From NCBI GenBank assembly GCA_903837815.1, contig CAILWD010000407.1, positions 1 through 12,950 on the forward strand: DNA of 12,950 nt, in the 5' to 3' direction. Every line of letters starts with the position of its first letter. Within the stretch, counting starts at the first letter, position 1. Below, piece by piece: positions 1 through 7,650 of the stretch. Source of the stretch: an uncultured Chloroflexota bacterium (lineage in GTDB: Bacteria; Chloroflexota; Anaerolineae; Anaerolineales; Villigracilaceae). Under the pieces are notes generated by a model. The model was not told where the DNA came from and did not search any database. It was given only the letters and a program-made list of their open reading frames with translations. Both the position numbers and the translations under genes were made by a program.

Positions 1-1148
1 CAATCGGGCGCGTCAGTTCCTTCAAAAAACTCAAAGAGAAAAACCCCGGCCTGATTATCAATTTAATGGGATGTCTGGTCGGCGTGCGCGGGGCGGAAAA
101 ACTCAAAGCACGATTGCCCTATGTGGACGTTTTCTCCCCGCCATCTGACCCCGGTCCGTTGATCTCACACCTCACCCAGGGCGAAGTCCACTCGATGGAA
201 GATGCCGAAACCGCCCGCCGCTTCCTGATGCTCGACGAAGAGTTGATTCTCCCCGCAGCCGAGCAGGGAAAACTGATCAGCGCCCATGTGCCGGTGGTGT
301 ACGGTTGTTCGCACGCCTGCACGTTTTGCATCATCCCCTCGCGGCGCGGCGGAGAACGTTCCCGTCCCGTCGGCGACATCGTGGCGGAAATCCGCTCTCT
401 GGCAAAGCAGGGCGTGAAAGAAGTGACCCTGCTGGGGCAGATCGTTGACCGCTACGGCAAGGACGTCCCCGACGGGCCCAATCTCGCCGCCCTCCTGCGC
501 TTGATTCACGAAGTGGAGGGGATCGAGCGCATCCGCTTTTTGACCTCGCACCCAAATTACTTCGGGGATGATCTGATCGACGCGATAGCCGAACTGCCGC
601 GAGTCATGCCGCACATCGAATTGCCGATTCAGGCAGGGGACGATAAAGTGCTGGCAGACATGAGGCGCGGCTATACGCAGCAAGATTACCGCGACCTGGT
701 GGCTAAAATCCGCGCGCGCATTCCCAATTGCTCGATTGCCACCGACATCATCGTCGGCTTCCCCGGCGAAACGGAAGCGGAATTCATGCAGACCTATCAA
801 GTCCTCGCCGACCTGAAACTCGACGTGGCGCACCTCGCCCGCTACTCGTCCCGCGAAGGAACCGTCGCCACCCGCAACATGGAGGACAATATCAGCGACG
901 AGGAAAAAATGCGCCGCTTCCGCCTGCTCGAAGATTTGCAGGAAAAAGTTGTCGCTGAGATCAACCAAAAATATCTCGGAGAAAAAGTGGAAGTGCTGTT
1001 CGAGGAAAAGGTCAAGAACCGCTGGAAGGGACGCACCCCCACCAACAAAATCGTCTTCGTCGAAACGGACGAAGATTTACGCGGCAAACTGCTCCCCGTC
1101 GCCGTCACCTGGGCGGGGCCGTGGTCGATGCAGGCGGTATTAAAGTAA
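1..1148 (+). CDS. miaB: tRNA-2-methylthio-N6-dimethylallyladenosine synthase MiaB (5' end missing)
   Basis: Radical-SAM methylthiotransferase that adds the 2-methylthio group to i6A37 of tRNAs reading UNN codons; cytoplasmic. The reading frame is open from the window edge (first full codon at position 3), so the gene starts upstream; about 382 residues are visible out of roughly 440-460 usual for the family. Seen: the end of the N-terminal UPF0004 domain with MGC (Cys codon at 72, expected to be the last of its three cluster cysteines); the radical-SAM motif CSHACTFC (Cys codons at 306, 318, 327); the ERSRP motif just after; TDIIVGFPGETE, shared by all methylthiotransferases; and a C-terminal TRAM-like segment with GRTPTNK. 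The usual GQNVNSYG motif of MiaB reads GQIVDRYG. RimO and MtaB are the alternatives, but ERSRP, TSHP and the overall match favour MiaB. An internal ATG at 66 is not the start, because homologous sequence (KKLKEKNPGL) lies upstream of it. The gene is followed directly by a terminator. Confidence 0.88.
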   Translation, partial: IGRVSSFKKLKEKNPGLIINLMGCLVGVRGAEKLKARLPYVDVFSPPSDPGPLISHLTQGEVHSMEDAETARRFLMLDEELILPAAEQGKLISAHVPVVYGCSHACTFCIIPSRRGGERSRPVGDIVAEIRSLAKQGVKEVTLLGQIVDRYGKDVPDGPNLAALLRLIHEVEGIERIRFLTSHPNYFGDDLIDAIAELPRVMPHIELPIQAGDDKVLADMRRGYTQQDYRDLVAKIRARIPNCSIATDIIVGFPGETEAEFMQTYQVLADLKLDVAHLARYSSREGTVATRNMEDNISDEEKMRRFRLLEDLQEKVVAEINQKYLGEKVEVLFEEKVKNRWKGRTPTNKIVFVETDEDLRGKLLPVAVTWAGPWSMQAVLK

Positions 1149-1151
1149 CCG

Positions 1152-1197
1152 AAAGATGACAGCCACTCTCTTCGCGAAAGTGGCTGTCATCTTTTTT
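1152..1197. terminator. Rho-independent terminator between convergent genes
   Basis: A perfect 16-bp inverted repeat (1152-1167 with 1179-1194, arm AAAGATGACAGCCACT) encloses an 11-nt loop and runs into a T-tract at 1192-1197. It lies 3 nt after the miaB stop, so it should end miaB transcription. The fdhA gene converges from the other side (stop at 1223), and the stem may also stop that transcript, but on the - strand only three T's follow, so termination there is less certain. Confidence 0.9.
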
Positions 1198-1222
1198 ATG
1201 GGCAATCGCCGCGCAAACATTT

Positions 1223-3913
1223 TTACGTTTTGAGTTTTTCGATCTTCACCGCCGAGGCTTTGAACTCCGGCGTTTTCGTCACCGTGTCGCTGGCATGGTT
1301 GGTAAGCCAGTTGGCATTCGAGTCGCGGAAGTGAAACGCCATCCACACCAGTCCGGCAGGGACTTCCCCAGTGATCCGCGCCTTGACCTTGATCGATCCG
1401 CGCCGCGAACTGACTCTCACGTATTCCTGATCGGCAATGCCAAGCCGCTGCGCGTCGAACGGGGAAATATCCACCGTTTCCTCGGGCGACATCTGGTCGA
1501 GACCGGCGCGGGAGGTTTGCGTCCGCGTATGGTAGTGGAACAACCGCCGCCCGGTGCTGAGCATGAACGGATATTCCGCGTCTTCGACCTCGGCCGGAGG
1601 AGTCCACTCGATGCCTTTGAGCAGTCCCTGCCCGCGGGTGAATTTTCCGCCAGCGTGCAGGAACTTCGTTCCGGGGTGATCTTCCGTCGGACAGGGCCAC
1701 TGCAAGCCGTCCTGTTCGATGCGGGAATATTTAATTCCCGCCAGCACCGGCGTAAGCGGGGTAACTTCGTTGTCCCAGATTTCCTGGGCGCTGTTCGAGG
1801 GCCACTCGCTGCCCATGCGCCTGGCGATTTCCTTCATCACCCACCAGCCGGGTTTCGAGATACCGGGCGCATTCTTGACCTTGCGCACGCGGCTGACACG
1901 CCGCTCACTGTTGGTGAAGGTGCCGTCGCTTTCGCCCCATGCCGCCGAAGGCAGGATGACGTGCGAGAAGCGCGTGGTTTCGGTCATGAAAATATCGAGG
2001 GAAACTAAAAATTCCGCCGAAGCCAGTTCGAACTCCACGTGGGCGATGTCTGGCTCGGTGTTGGCGACGTTCTCGCCCATGATGAAGAGTCCGCGCACGT
2101 CTTTGGTGATTAACCCGGAAAGCATATCCGGCATGAACAAGCCGGGTTTCTCGGGCAGTTTTTCCACGCCCCAGGCTTTGGCAAATTTGGCGCGCGCTTC
2201 GGGGTTGGCCGCGCTCTGCTGCCCTGTCAGTGAGCCTGGGACGGCACCCATATCGCCGGCGCCCTGGACATTGTTTTGTCCACGCAACGGATTGACTCCA
2301 CCGCCTTCCACGCCAAGGTTGCCCAGCAACATTTGCAGGTTGGCAACCGAGAAAACGTTGTTCGTGCCGGAGGTGTGCTCGGTCAGGCCGAGGGTATAGC
2401 ACAACATCCCCGGACGGACGGAAGCCATCATGCGCGCCATCTCGCGGATGGTCTCTTGCGGGACGCCGGAGATTCTGGCGGCTTTCTCCGGCGGATATTG
2501 CAGGATAGTCGCCCGCATTTCGTCGAAGTTCGCACAGTTCGCGGCGACAAATTCCTTGTCGTATAAATCCTCTTCGAGCAGCACATGCATGATCCCGTTG
2601 AGCAGGGCCACATCCGTGCCGACCTTGAGTTGCGCAAAGATATCTGCTTCCTGCGCGAAGGCGGTCTTGCGCGGGTCTGCGACGATTAACTTCGCGCCTT
2701 TTTTCAATGCGCGTTTGACGAAGTACGAAGCCACCGGGTGCGCCTCGGTCATGTTCGTGCCCGTCAGGAAGAAAAGTTTCGCGTTTTCGAATTCGCTGAA
2801 CGAATTGGTCATCGCGCCAGAACCAAAGGTGATTGCCAGACCGGCAACCGTGGGAGCGTGTCAGACACGGGCGCAATGGTCTATGTTGTTTGTGCCCAAC
2901 GTCTCCCGGAAGAGTCTTTGCATGTAATACGAATCTTCGTTGATGGTGCGCGCGCTGCTCAGCCCAGCCAGCGCGTGAGGGCCCGACTCCGCGATGATCT
3001 GTTTGAACTTCGAGGCGACGAGATCGAGCGCCTCGTCCCAACTGGCTTCGCGGAAGGTTTCGCCTTCGCGGATGAGCGGAGTCGTCAGGCGGTCTTTCGA
3101 GTAGATGTAATCAAATCCATAGCGGCCTTTGACGCAGAGTTGACCCTGATTTGGCTGCGCGCCTTCCACGCCGGTGACCCGGACGATCTGCTGGCCTTTC
3201 ATATGCAGTTCCAATTGACAGCCGACCCCGCAATATCCGCAGGTCGTGCGGACGATGTTTGTCTCCCAACGGCGCGCCTTGCCCACAGATTTCTTTTCGA
3301 TGAACACGCCAACCGGGCAGAGTTGCACACATTCGCCGCACTGGACACAGGAGGATTGACCCATCGGCAAGTCGGCGTCGCAGATGACTTTCATGCCGGA
3401 GCCGCGATAGCCGAAGTCAAGCACATTGTTGACCACCAGGTCGTTGCAGCCCACGATACAGCGTCCGCACTGGATGCATTTATTTGAGTCGCGGGTGATG
3501 AATGCCGCCGAGTCATCGCGCTCTTCGTATTCTTCGACAAGGAAGGCAGGCGTCTCGATGCCAAGATGGTAAGCCGCATCCTGAAGTTCACAGTCGCCGT
3601 TGACCTCGCACGACAGGCAGTCGTGATTGCCGTTCGCCAGCAGCAAATTGACCACCATCTTGCGGGCATCGATCACCCGCTGCGACGCAGTCTGGATTTT
3701 CATCCCATCAGTCACCATAAGCGAGCAGGAAGTTTGCAGATTGCGCGCGCCCTCCACCTCCACCACGCAGACACGGCACATGCTGGCGGGACCTGTCCTC
3801 GCGTGATAACAAAGCGTCGGGATATACAGCCCGTTCTCGCGCGCCACTTGCAGCGCGGTCTGTCCATCTTTGAATTCAAACTCCTGTCCGTCAATGAAAA
3901 TAGATTTGTTCAT
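1223..3913 (-). CDS. fdhA: NAD-linked formate dehydrogenase catalytic subunit, selenocysteine-containing
   Basis: Mo/W-bis-PGD enzyme for reversible formate oxidation to CO2. It reads as one 896-residue protein if the in-frame TGA at 2863-2861 is selenocysteine (residue 351). The frame is preserved: 350 codons, TGA, 16 codons with no start (HAPTVAGLAITFGSGA), then the rest. Domains: NuoG-like 2Fe-2S ferredoxin (C35, C46, C49, C63); His-Cys cluster (H97, C99, C102, C108); two 4Fe-4S clusters (C146/149/152/156 and C189/192/195/199); the Mo-protein 4Fe-4S (C225, C228, C232, C260) with K262; molybdopterin domain with RV-U-H, GQNNVQGAGDMG and MTETT; C-terminal dinucleotide-binding domain (about 778-896). 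Sec351 to Arg544 is 193 residues, the same distance as Sec140-Arg333 in E. coli FdhF, and His352 matches His141. ATG 3913 has AAAGGAAA about 8 nt upstream. It lies 113 nt downstream of the NuoEF-like gene, its likely electron-accepting partner. Conventional gene callers will split it into two genes. Confidence 0.93.
2831..2849 (-). promoter_or_regulatory. Bacterial SECIS element for UGA recoding
   Basis: On the - strand, 11 nt after the TGA, the sequence forms a 7-bp stem GGTTGCC/GGCAATC (one G-U pair) closed by the loop GGTCT (loop at 2842-2838). SelB recognises the apical loop with its GGU in E. coli fdhF. From memory of that gene, the GGTT of the stem also begins 12 nt after the UGA and the GGUCU loop 19 nt after it, so both spacing and loop agree. 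The element is inside the coding sequence (V-A-G-L codons) and would deliver Sec-tRNA for residue 351. Confidence 0.88.
2861..2863 (-). other. In-frame TGA read as selenocysteine (residue 351)
   Basis: The codon interrupts the conserved formate dehydrogenase active-site sequence C-A-R-V-U-H-A-P-T-V-A-G at exactly the position occupied by Sec or Cys in this family. Homologous protein continues in the same frame on both sides and a SECIS hairpin follows, so recoding is much more likely than a nonsense mutation. It implies selA/selB/selC/selD elsewhere in the genome; none lies in this window. Confidence 0.92.
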
Positions 3914-3961
3914 CGTGGGTTTCCTTTGAAATGCGATACGGTTAAGAATTGATAATCTTTG

Positions 3962-4018
3962 AAGTAAAGAGACAACGCAGTGCGTTTTTCCGGCCGTCTC
4001 TGTGCCTCATTGGCTGGG
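3962..4018. repeat. Degenerate copy of the CACGGAGGCAC-type inverted repeat, in the nuoEF-fdhA gap
   Basis: The 113-nt gap between the two formate dehydrogenase genes contains GTCTCTGTGCCTCATTGGCT (3996-4015). Extended by two bases it matches the right arm of the repeat at 9247-9317 at 17 of 22 positions. On its left lies AGAGACAACGCAG plus a T-run, resembling the decayed left arm. A short dyad AACGCAGTGCGTT (3974-3986) is also here. The match is my own eye alignment. The rest of the gap holds only the fdhA ribosome-binding site. Confidence 0.5.
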
Positions 4019-4026
4019 CCGTTGAC

Positions 4027-5742
4027 TTATCGAATCAACGCTTCGAACTCTGACTTAAATTTGGTGACCATTGCCAAAATCGGCAGCGAAAATGCCTCGC
4101 CGGTCGGGCAAATGGTCAAACCAGGAATGGTGCGGCACAAATGGGCGATCAAGTCGAGGTCTGCCATCTTCCCGCGTCCTTCGACCAGCCCGCGTATTTT
4201 GCTCTCGATGACGTATGATCCTTCGCGGCACGGCACGCACTGCCCGCAAGACTCATGGTGATAGAACTCGATGGTTCGCAGCGCCAACTCCGGAATGGAC
4301 ACCGTGTCGTTGACGACGATAATTCCGCCCGAACCGAGCGACGTACCCGCCTTTTGACATGAGTCGTAATCGAGGCGCAAACCTTCCGCCTCCGCCGCGG
4401 TGAGGATGGGAACCGAAAGTCCGCCAACAATCACGCCTTTGAGCGTGCCCTTCACGCCGCCCGCCGCATCGAGGATGGTTTGCAACGGCACCCCAAGCGG
4501 ATACTCGAATACCCCGGGCTGGTTGACATGCCCCGAGACGCCAAAGACTTTCGGACCGTAATTGTTGGGAATGCCGATTTGTTTAAAAGTTTCCGCGCCA
4601 TGTCGGAGGATGTACGGCACGCTGGCCAGTGTCTCTACATTGTTGATCACAGTCGGGCAGCCATACAGGCCGGAAGTGGCGGGGAAGGGCGGTTTGGCGC
4701 GCGGGTTGCCGCGTTTTCCTTCCAACGATTCGATTTGCGCCGTCTCATCGCCGCAAACGTATGAACCTGCGCCGCGGTGGACAATGATGTCCACATGATC
4801 GAGTTGCCCATCAATTTTAGCCGTGGCAATGGCAACCTCGAGAATATCCGCAATCCAGGCAAACTCGCCGCGAAGGTAAACAAACGCCTTTTCCGCGCCG
4901 ATGGCATACGCGCTGATGGCGATTCCCTCGATGACCAGGTGCGGGTTGAAATCCAGAATCTGGCGGTCTTTCAAGGTTCCCGGTTCTCCCTCGTCCGCGT
5001 TGCAAATAAGGTAGACCGGCCGCGAATCATTTTTGGGCAGGAAAGACCACTTCACCCCGGCAGGATACCCCGCCCCACCGCGTCCGCGAAGTTGAGCCTC
5101 CTTGACCTCGTCGATCACCTCTTCAGGCCGCATGGATTTGGCTTTTGCCAGCCCCTCGTAGCCGCCGTTCTGCTTGTAGAATACGAGCGTGCGGCAGTCG
5201 GGTTGGGTGCGGTCATTCAAGAGGATTCCGCATTCGGAGTAAACAGTCATCGACGGATCGTTTTCGGGCCATTGCCCATGTCTCAACGCCGCAATGAGTT
5301 GGTCAACCTTTTCGACGTTCATATTCTCGAAATATCGCTCATTGACCTGAATGACCGTGCCTGTCGTACCCGAAGCCAGGTCTTGCACGACAGACAGGGT
5401 GAACATCCCGTCTGAGGTGGTCTCGCCGGGGGCGATACCAAGCGTCTGCTGGAGGTGCGCCAGAATCTTGTCTGCGCCATGCAGGAAGCCGGGCACGCAG
5501 GTATCCACTTGCAGGTGATATTTCCCAACAGGCTGGTTATTAAACAGGGTGTAATAGGTGGTAATTCCATACACGCGACTCTGGCTCATGCCCATCGCCC
5601 TGGATGCCGCCCCCACGGCTTCCGCGCTCAAATATCCCCCGTTTTCCGCCTGGATCCATTGCAGGATGGGCAGGGTTGCCGATTCCTGTTTGGGATATTT
5701 CCTGGCGATGCTTTCCATCTTTTTCCTGTTGATCGTTTTCAT
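4027..5742 (-). CDS. fdhB: Formate dehydrogenase NADH-binding subunit, NuoE-NuoF fusion
   Basis: 571-residue diaphorase subunit that should exchange electrons between the FeS chain of the formate dehydrogenase and NAD(H) through FMN. Residues 1-160 are NuoE-like (thioredoxin-like fold), 165-571 NuoF-like. NuoF features seen: glycine-rich FMN loop GRGGAGYP (220-227), CNADEGEPGTLKDR (247-260), GAGSYVCGDETA, EGKRGNPRAKPPFP, and the N3-type 4Fe-4S ligands C499, C502, C505, C545. In the NuoE half, the four positions that carry [2Fe-2S] ligands in E. coli NuoE (C92, C97, C133, C137) align by spacing to D80, G85, D121, G125, so this domain should hold no cluster. Start chosen at 5742 because AGAGGAGA lies 4 nt upstream; an ATG at 5856 would add a non-homologous leader covering the promoter. 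It is the first gene of an operon with fdhA. HoxF- and HydB-type subunits are relatives, but the neighbour makes formate dehydrogenase the best assignment. Confidence 0.9.
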   Translation of the reverse strand: MKTINRKKMESIARKYPKQESATLPILQWIQAENGGYLSAEAVGAASRAMGMSQSRVYGITTYYTLFNNQPVGKYHLQVDTCVPGFLHGADKILAHLQQTLGIAPGETTSDGMFTLSVVQDLASGTTGTVIQVNERYFENMNVEKVDQLIAALRHGQWPENDPSMTVYSECGILLNDRTQPDCRTLVFYKQNGGYEGLAKAKSMRPEEVIDEVKEAQLRGRGGAGYPAGVKWSFLPKNDSRPVYLICNADEGEPGTLKDRQILDFNPHLVIEGIAISAYAIGAEKAFVYLRGEFAWIADILEVAIATAKIDGQLDHVDIIVHRGAGSYVCGDETAQIESLEGKRGNPRAKPPFPATSGLYGCPTVINNVETLASVPYILRHGAETFKQIGIPNNYGPKVFGVSGHVNQPGVFEYPLGVPLQTILDAAGGVKGTLKGVIVGGLSVPILTAAEAEGLRLDYDSCQKAGTSLGSGGIIVVNDTVSIPELALRTIEFYHHESCGQCVPCREGSYVIESKIRGLVEGRGKMADLDLIAHLCRTIPGLTICPTGEAFSLPILAMVTKFKSEFEALIR

Positions 5743-5746
5743 AGAC

Positions 5747-5754
5747 TCTCCTCT
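5747..5754 (-). promoter_or_regulatory. Strong Shine-Dalgarno site fixing the NuoEF-like start
   Basis: AGAGGAGA on the - strand, 4 nt before ATG 5742. It is the best ribosome-binding match around this gene and decides against the longer frame from 5856. Confidence 0.8.
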
Positions 5755-5835
5755 GCTTGCGTCGAAACAATAAGGTGCGCAACTTGCGCCGTGCTTTAAA
5801 ACCTGAAACGAAGATGAAAGCAAAATAATTGCCGC

Positions 5836-5844
5836 ATTATAGCA
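5836..5844 (-). promoter_or_regulatory. Extended -10 promoter of the formate dehydrogenase operon
   Basis: On the - strand the sequence reads TGCTATAAT, a perfect TGnTATAAT extended -10 element. Transcription would begin near 5829, giving a leader of roughly 85 nt before ATG 5742. No good -35 lies at 17 bp spacing, which is usual for extended -10 promoters; a TTGACG is present but only 9 bp upstream of TATAAT. No operator could be recognised with confidence. Confidence 0.55.
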
Positions 5845-5917
5845 AACTCCCGTCAATTTTCGATATACACCTTGCGGGAAGACTTGCCCGGAAACGAAAT
5901 GTTTTCCATTCGCTGGG

Positions 5918-5923
5918 TATAAT
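5918..5923 (+). promoter_or_regulatory. Putative -10 box of the flavoprotein gene
   Basis: Perfect TATAAT, 63 nt before ATG 5987, in the divergent intergenic region 5743-5986. No convincing -35 box is seen at the right distance, so this rests on the hexamer and its position. Apart from the two promoters and the two ribosome-binding sites, I see nothing else in this region. Confidence 0.45.
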
Positions 5924-5986
5924 GGTGAAAAATATATCTTGTACGTGATTGCGGCAGCTTAAAATCTGATCGCGGAGAACTCTCAC

Positions 5987-7201
5987 ATGACTTGTTCAAC
6001 AGCAATCATCGGCGGCGGACCAGCGGGGTTAATGTGCGCCGAGGTATTAATTCAACAGGGGATGAAAGTTGACGTGTATGATTCCATGCCGTCTTTGGGA
6101 CGCAAGTTTTTGCTGGCAGGCAGGGGCGGGTTAAACCTGACGCACTCGGAACCTTTCGAACAATTCATCTCACGCTACGGAAAAAGAGAAAAGGAAGTTG
6201 GTAAATGGTTAATGGCGTTTTCGCCCGGCGACTTGCGCGAATGGGCGGCAGGGCTTGGAATTGAAACCTTTGTCGGCACTTCGGGGCGGGTCTTTCCGGT
6301 TGGGATGAAGACCAGTCCCCTGCTGCGGGCATGGCTCAGGCGGCTGGCGGATTCTGGAATCAACTTTCATTTGCGGCACAGGTGGGTCGGGTGGAATGCA
6401 GACAACTCTTTGAATTTTCAAACGCCCGAAGGGGAGAAAAAAGTCAACGCAGATGCGGTTGTCCTCGCTTTGGGCGGCGGCAGTTGGTCAAGACTCGGCT
6501 CGGATGGGGCATGGGTCAGTTGGCTGAATCAGGCTGGGGCGGAGGTGAATCCGCTCAAGCCCGCCAACTGCGGATTCGACGTCCGATGGAGTCCGCACTT
6601 TCAGGAAAAGTTCGAGGGTCAGCCGCTCAAATCGGTGACGCTGACGTTTGGAGAATTCCATCGACAGGGCGAGTTCATCGTCACCCAAGACGGCGTGCAG
6701 GGAAGTTTGATTTATGCGGCGTCAGCCATGCTCCGCGACGCAATCGAAGCGGAAGGCGAAGCCGTCATCACGCTGGACATGTCACCAGACCGCAGCGAGG
6801 AATGGCTGGCCGAGAAGTTGTCGAAGCCGCGCGGCTCGCGTTCGATGTCGAGTCATATCGAAAAGACGATTGGCTTGAAGGGCGTGAAGATGGGACTGCT
6901 GCGCGAGTTTATGCCCAAGGAGGATTTCTCGCGCCCGGAGCGGGTGGCGGCTTTCGTCAAGCAGATGCCCATCCCGTTGATTTCTCCGCGCCCGCTGGAT
7001 GAAGCCATCAGCAGCGCGGGCGGCGTGACCTTTGAAGCGCTGGATGAAAACCTGATGCTGCGCTCGAAGCCCGGTGTTTTTTGCGCCGGCGAAATGCTGG
7101 ACTGGGAAGCGCCGACGGGCGGCTACCTGCTGACAGCGTGCCTCGCCAGTGGTCGCGCGGCGGCGTCAGGAGTGTTAAAATGGATGCAAATCATTAACTA
7201 A
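5987..7201 (+). CDS. FAD-dependent oxidoreductase, HI0933/TIGR03862 flavoprotein family
   Basis: 404-residue flavoprotein of the PF03486-type family, whose physiological substrates are mostly unknown. N-terminal Rossmann motif IIGGGPAG (residues 7-14) with an acidic residue ending the second strand (D29/D32 region) for the FAD ribose. Next comes AGRGGLNLTHSEP (44-56), a hallmark that separates this branch from the GRCNLTN branch. A C-terminal FAD-contacting segment FCAGEMLDWEAPTGGYLL lies around 365-382. No signal peptide or membrane helices. Start at 5987 is supported by GGAGA about 8 nt upstream. It is followed after 13 nt by a SnoaL-like gene, so the two are probably cotranscribed. The family is clear; the reaction is not. 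Confidence 0.85.
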   Translation: MTCSTAIIGGGPAGLMCAEVLIQQGMKVDVYDSMPSLGRKFLLAGRGGLNLTHSEPFEQFISRYGKREKEVGKWLMAFSPGDLREWAAGLGIETFVGTSGRVFPVGMKTSPLLRAWLRRLADSGINFHLRHRWVGWNADNSLNFQTPEGEKKVNADAVVLALGGGSWSRLGSDGAWVSWLNQAGAEVNPLKPANCGFDVRWSPHFQEKFEGQPLKSVTLTFGEFHRQGEFIVTQDGVQGSLIYAASAMLRDAIEAEGEAVITLDMSPDRSEEWLAEKLSKPRGSRSMSSHIEKTIGLKGVKMGLLREFMPKEDFSRPERVAAFVKQMPIPLISPRPLDEAISSAGGVTFEALDENLMLRSKPGVFCAGEMLDWEAPTGGYLLTACLASGRAAASGVLKWMQIIN

Positions 7202-7214
7202 GGAAAGGTGACCC

Positions 7215-7643
7215 ATGGAAGACAGAATCAAGATTCAGGAATTGATTGCCCACTTTGCCAATAGTTTCGACGTGAAAGATTGGGACGGACTGCAATCGTG
7301 CTTTACCGAAACCATTCTTACGGATTATTCCGACCTGCGCGGCACGCCACCCGAGAAAATTTCGGTGAAGGAATATGTGAGACTGCGCCGCGAGGGACTG
7401 GCTCCGTTGAAGATTCAACACCTGGTAAGCAATTACGAAATCAAGTTCATCGACTCGGTCACCGCTTCCTGTCGCGCTTCGATGGTCGTCTGGCGGCAGA
7501 CGGAAAAGGAGAGTTTCACCACCCACTGTATGTACACCTTCAAGTTGGTTGAAGAAGGCGCAAAGTGGAAGATCAGCGAGATCACACAAAAGGTCTTGTG
7601 GAACGAGGGGACGCCATCCATCTATAAGGGTGCGAAGAGTTAG
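7215..7643 (+). CDS. SnoaL-like / NTF2-fold protein
   Basis: 142-residue cytosolic protein with the pattern of the SnoaL-like (NTF2-fold) superfamily. An N-terminal helix pair (IKIQELIAHFANSFDVKDWDGLQSCF) leads into a TDYSD segment, and beta strands follow, ending in TTHCMYTFKLVEEGAKWKISEITQKV. The fold is a cone-shaped pocket used by isomerases, cyclases, dehydratases and by non-enzymatic ligand binders. The usual catalytic pair cannot be assigned from sequence alone. The start has AAGGAAAGGTGA upstream, with AGG 8-9 nt before ATG. It lies 13 nt after the flavoprotein stop and is closed by a hairpin, so it is the last gene of that small operon. Confidence 0.75.
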   Translation: MEDRIKIQELIAHFANSFDVKDWDGLQSCFTETILTDYSDLRGTPPEKISVKEYVRLRREGLAPLKIQHLVSNYEIKFIDSVTASCRASMVVWRQTEKESFTTHCMYTFKLVEEGAKWKISEITQKVLWNEGTPSIYKGAKS

Positions 7644-7650
7644 GTCATGC

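Noticed and set aside
2812..2863. Formate dehydrogenase as two genes, or as a pseudogene with a nonsense mutation.
   Set aside because: Conserved protein continues in frame through the TGA and over the 16 following codons, the codon is at the family's Sec/Cys site, and a SECIS hairpin follows.
1905..3041. A - strand open frame of 378 codons overlapping fdhA in another frame, and + strand frames 1295-2008 and 2738-3487.
   Set aside because: Low-complexity Arg/Ala-rich or unrecognisable products, fully overlapping a gene with strong homology motifs.
3974..3986. AACGCAGTGCGTT as an intergenic terminator or operator in the formate dehydrogenase operon.
   Set aside because: The centre is too tight for a good hairpin and the dyad is short; it is better seen as part of the decayed repeat.
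5743..5856. A longer NuoEF-like protein starting at ATG 5856.
   Set aside because: The extra 38 residues do not resemble NuoE, cover the TGCTATAAT promoter, and lack a ribosome-binding site, whereas ATG 5742 has AGAGGAGA.
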